From Omnitrophica bacterium RIFCSPLOWO2_01_FULL_45_10 (lineage in GTDB: Bacteria; Omnitrophota; Gorgyraeia; 2-01-FULL-45-10), in assembly GCA_001804165.1 (NCBI GenBank), contig MHFL01000035.1:22513-30290 (forward strand): a DNA stretch of 7,778 nt, written 5' to 3'. The notes beneath the pieces are model-generated. The model saw nothing but the letters and a program-made list of their open reading frames with translations. It was not told where the DNA came from and did no database searches. Below are positions 6,099 to 7,778 of the stretch, one piece after another; positions within the stretch are counted from its first letter, which is position 1; every line of letters starts with the position of its first letter. The position numbers and the translations under genes were made by a program.

Positions 6099-7565
6099 CT
6101 AATCCGCATAAATGCTCACTAAAAAGTTACGGGCCAAATCGGATATAATGCCGCTTCCCTCTGATATCCGGATTAAGGGGAATGTGTATTTTGGAAGTTT
6201 TGTGTAAAGCGAAAAGGTGCGAAGCAGGCCTGAAAGTTCTTTTTTTGTCAATGATTTCGGCGTAAAATGCGGCTCGTCTATCTTATATTCCGCAACATAA
6301 TCAGGCGGTATCAACCTCTCCTGTATAAGCATTTCCATGATTTTTGTACCGGGATATGGCTCCAGAAATACTACTGAAGAAGTCGCGGGCCTGCAACGAC
6401 GATTAAGCTCAATAGTCTCAAAGATCATCTTACGCGTTTCAAAAGGATAGCCTATCATATTATAAGCAGAAACCCGCATATCGTGCTCATGTATTAAATT
6501 AAATTTTTCGATTATCGTATCGTTGGAAACATAGCGATTTAGCACATTTTTGCGCATCCATTCGCTCCCAGACTCGATCCCTACCGCAAATGTCTTACAT
6601 CCCATCTCCTTAAGCACTTTTACCTTTTCTCCTGTGATAGACTCGCACCGCGCGTATATAAGAAATGGCAGGCCTATCTTTTCCTGATACGCGACTGCAA
6701 AGTCTTTCAAAAATTCCAGCGAATGCGACGTAAAATCTTCATCCCAAAAGCGAATAAACTCAAAACCATGTTTTTGCTTAAGAAATACTAATTCGGCAAT
6801 GGCGCGATCTATGCTTTTTATGCGATGATATTTGCCCAGCCCATTGTATTTTTCCTTCAATGTCTGGTTCACGCAGTAAGAACACGGAAAAAAGCACCCC
6901 CTGCTTACTTCTACGTTTGCCATACGGTATATCTTGCCGTCAAAAGGCCGGTAAAAATGGAACTCTTCGAAACCGGACAGATCCTGAAAAGGGACGGAAT
7001 CGAGCGGAATTAAGGGCCTGAAAGGATTTTTCACCACTGATCCTTTTCTTTTTCCCCATACATTCCTTACCAGCAGAGGATCTTTCCCACACTGCAAATT
7101 TTCTGCGAATTCCACAATAGCTTCCTCGCCCTCTCCCGTACATACAAAATCCACTTCCGGATGTGATAACACCGCTTCGGTTGCTATAATAGGATGAATA
7201 CCCCCATAGAGAGAAACCAGCGATGGAATAACTCTTTTAGCTGTTTGTACAAGCTCCATGGAAAACTTGAAATCGGTTGTCAGACAGGAGACGGCTATGA
7301 TTTGAGGCCCAAACTTCTTGCAAATACTTTCTAAATCAACGAATGGATCAGACTCATAAAGCATTTTATTATATTCATCCTCATCGGTCTTTTTAAACAT
7401 CCCTAATTTTGTCTGCAGTAAACCCCATTGCGGCCAGCGATAGCTATTTGTATCAAAAATTTGCACTTCATGCCCTGCTTGCTTCAAGACAGCCTGCAGT
7501 ATAGGTATGTTAATAGGGATATTACCCCTACCGACGCGCGATGGATAGACTAAGAGAATCTTCAT
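6099..7565 (-). CDS. B12-binding-domain radical SAM protein (488 aa)
   Basis: Seen: residues 1-160 form a cobalamin-binding-like Rossmann domain: MKILLVYPSR, IPILQAVLKQAGHEVQIFD (20-38), SLYGGIHPI (118-126) and DFVCTGEGEEAIVEFAE (139-155). A radical SAM domain follows with SRGCFFPCSYC (221-231). C224, C228 and C231 form the CxxxCxxC motif that binds the 4Fe-4S cluster. FIRFWDEDFT (270-279), CKTFAVGIESGSEWM (323-337) and NMIGYPFET (369-377) are further barrel strands typical of the BchE/P-methylase-like class. The usual cobalamin-ligand pattern DxHxxG is absent: after D38 the sequence is TNSYRW with no histidine. Known: relatives carry out methylations and ring or radical rearrangements in the cytoplasm under anaerobic or microaerobic conditions. 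Its place between a formyltransferase and a flippase suggests modification of a sugar or lipid carrier component (inference). The ATG at 7565 overlaps the upstream TGA by four bases; AAAGGG lies 10 bases upstream. Family is firm, reaction unknown. Confidence 0.92.
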   Translation of the reverse strand: MKILLVYPSRVGRGNIPINIPILQAVLKQAGHEVQIFDTNSYRWPQWGLLQTKLGMFKKTDEDEYNKMLYESDPFVDLESICKKFGPQIIAVSCLTTDFKFSMELVQTAKRVIPSLVSLYGGIHPIIATEAVLSHPEVDFVCTGEGEEAIVEFAENLQCGKDPLLVRNVWGKRKGSVVKNPFRPLIPLDSVPFQDLSGFEEFHFYRPFDGKIYRMANVEVSRGCFFPCSYCVNQTLKEKYNGLGKYHRIKSIDRAIAELVFLKQKHGFEFIRFWDEDFTSHSLEFLKDFAVAYQEKIGLPFLIYARCESITGEKVKVLKEMGCKTFAVGIESGSEWMRKNVLNRYVSNDTIIEKFNLIHEHDMRVSAYNMIGYPFETRKMIFETIELNRRCRPATSSVVFLEPYPGTKIMEMLIQERLIPPDYVAEYKIDEPHFTPKSLTKKELSGLLRTFSLYTKLPKYTFPLIRISEGSGIISDLARNFLVSIYAD

Positions 7566-7778
7566 TTCAAAATAACCCTTTCACTATTACCCCTGGTCTT
7601 CCTTACCGTTAATAAACTGTCTTTCGTACGCACAATTATGCGGTTATCGACTATTCCCACGAAGCCGATATGATTATGTTGACTTTTGGCTCGTATTCTT
7701 TCTACGCCTTCAACGATATACCGCCTGCCATGTAAATCGATAAAAGCACCGGGATACGGGTAGGTAAGCGCCCGTATC
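7562..7778 (-). CDS. Formyltransferase-family protein, C-terminal domain (5' part outside the window)
   Basis: Seen: an open frame enters from the right edge and gives 71 residues before TGA at 7562-7564. It reads IRALTYPYPGAFI, then a strand-rich stretch (GRRYIVEGVERIRA, GFVGIVDNRIIVRT, SLLTVRKTRG) ending in RVILK. The (R)AL-x-x-P-x-PGAF signature followed by small beta strands matches the C-terminal OB-like domain of the methionyl-tRNA formyltransferase/ArnA formyltransferase family. The catalytic N-terminal domain with its Asn-His-Asp triad is outside the window. Known: cluster-borne members use N10-formyl-tetrahydrofolate to N-formylate amino sugars (as VioF, WbkC and ArnA do), whereas Fmt formylates initiator Met-tRNA. 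The glycan context and the DegT gene downstream favour an amino-sugar formyltransferase (inference), but Fmt-like or hydrolase-type relatives cannot be excluded from 71 residues. It is translationally coupled to the radical SAM gene by an ATGA overlap. Confidence 0.72.
   Translation of the reverse strand, partial: IRALTYPYPGAFIDLHGRRYIVEGVERIRAKSQHNHIGFVGIVDNRIIVRTKDSLLTVRKTRGNSERVILK
7576..7581 (-). promoter_or_regulatory. Shine-Dalgarno site for the radical SAM gene
   Basis: AAAGGG lies 10 bases before the ATG at 7565, within the end of the formyltransferase-family gene. Together with the ATGA stop/start overlap it supports the chosen start and coupled translation. Confidence 0.55.

Noticed and set aside
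6940..7143. Minus-strand 67-codon open frame in another reading frame
   Set aside because: It lies inside the radical SAM gene, whose own frame carries conserved motifs on both sides. The product is Arg/Gly/Ser-rich without family resemblance.

Overview
The window is a densely packed stretch of surface-glycan biosynthesis genes from a bacterium, most likely Gram-negative. All eight genes lie on the minus strand, so transcription runs from right (7778) to left (1). The base composition is moderately A/T-rich by eye. No taxonomic marker is present. The gene mix (LIC12162-family transferase, B12-binding radical SAM protein, Wzx-type flippase, DegT aminotransferase, formyltransferase) is typical of O-antigen-like clusters in spirochaetes and in uncultured lineages such as Omnitrophota. 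That placement is a guess from gene content only.

In transcription order the genes are: (1) the C-terminal end of a formyltransferase-family protein, cut by the right edge; (2) a 488-residue cobalamin-binding-type radical SAM protein; (3) a 507-residue MOP-superfamily polysaccharide flippase; (4) a LIC12162-family transferase of 580 residues from the preferred start; (5) a 340-residue class I SAM methyltransferase; (6) a 239-residue APH/choline-kinase-like small-molecule kinase; (7) a second, 249-residue class I methyltransferase; (8) the N-terminal 105 residues of a DegT/DnrJ/EryC1/StrS aminotransferase, cut by the left edge.

Neighbouring genes either overlap by a few bases or are separated by no more than 12 bases. 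There is no room for internal promoters or terminators between genes, and none was seen. The window therefore looks like the inside of one long operon whose promoter and terminator lie outside it. No RNA genes, insertion sequences, CRISPR arrays or tandem repeats were found, and there is no gene-free stretch longer than about a dozen bases.

A plausible joint role (inference) is to build and export a decorated surface sugar. The DegT enzyme would install an amino group on a nucleotide sugar and the formyltransferase could cap such an amine. The LIC12162 transferase would add a residue, the flippase would move the lipid-linked oligosaccharide across the inner membrane, and the methyltransferase-kinase-methyltransferase trio plus the radical SAM enzyme would add methyl, phosphate or other decorations. 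The most interesting points are the split methyltransferase/kinase set, which recalls the two activities of the O-antigen chain terminator WbdD, and the B12-type radical SAM enzyme that lacks the usual cobalamin-ligand histidine motif.
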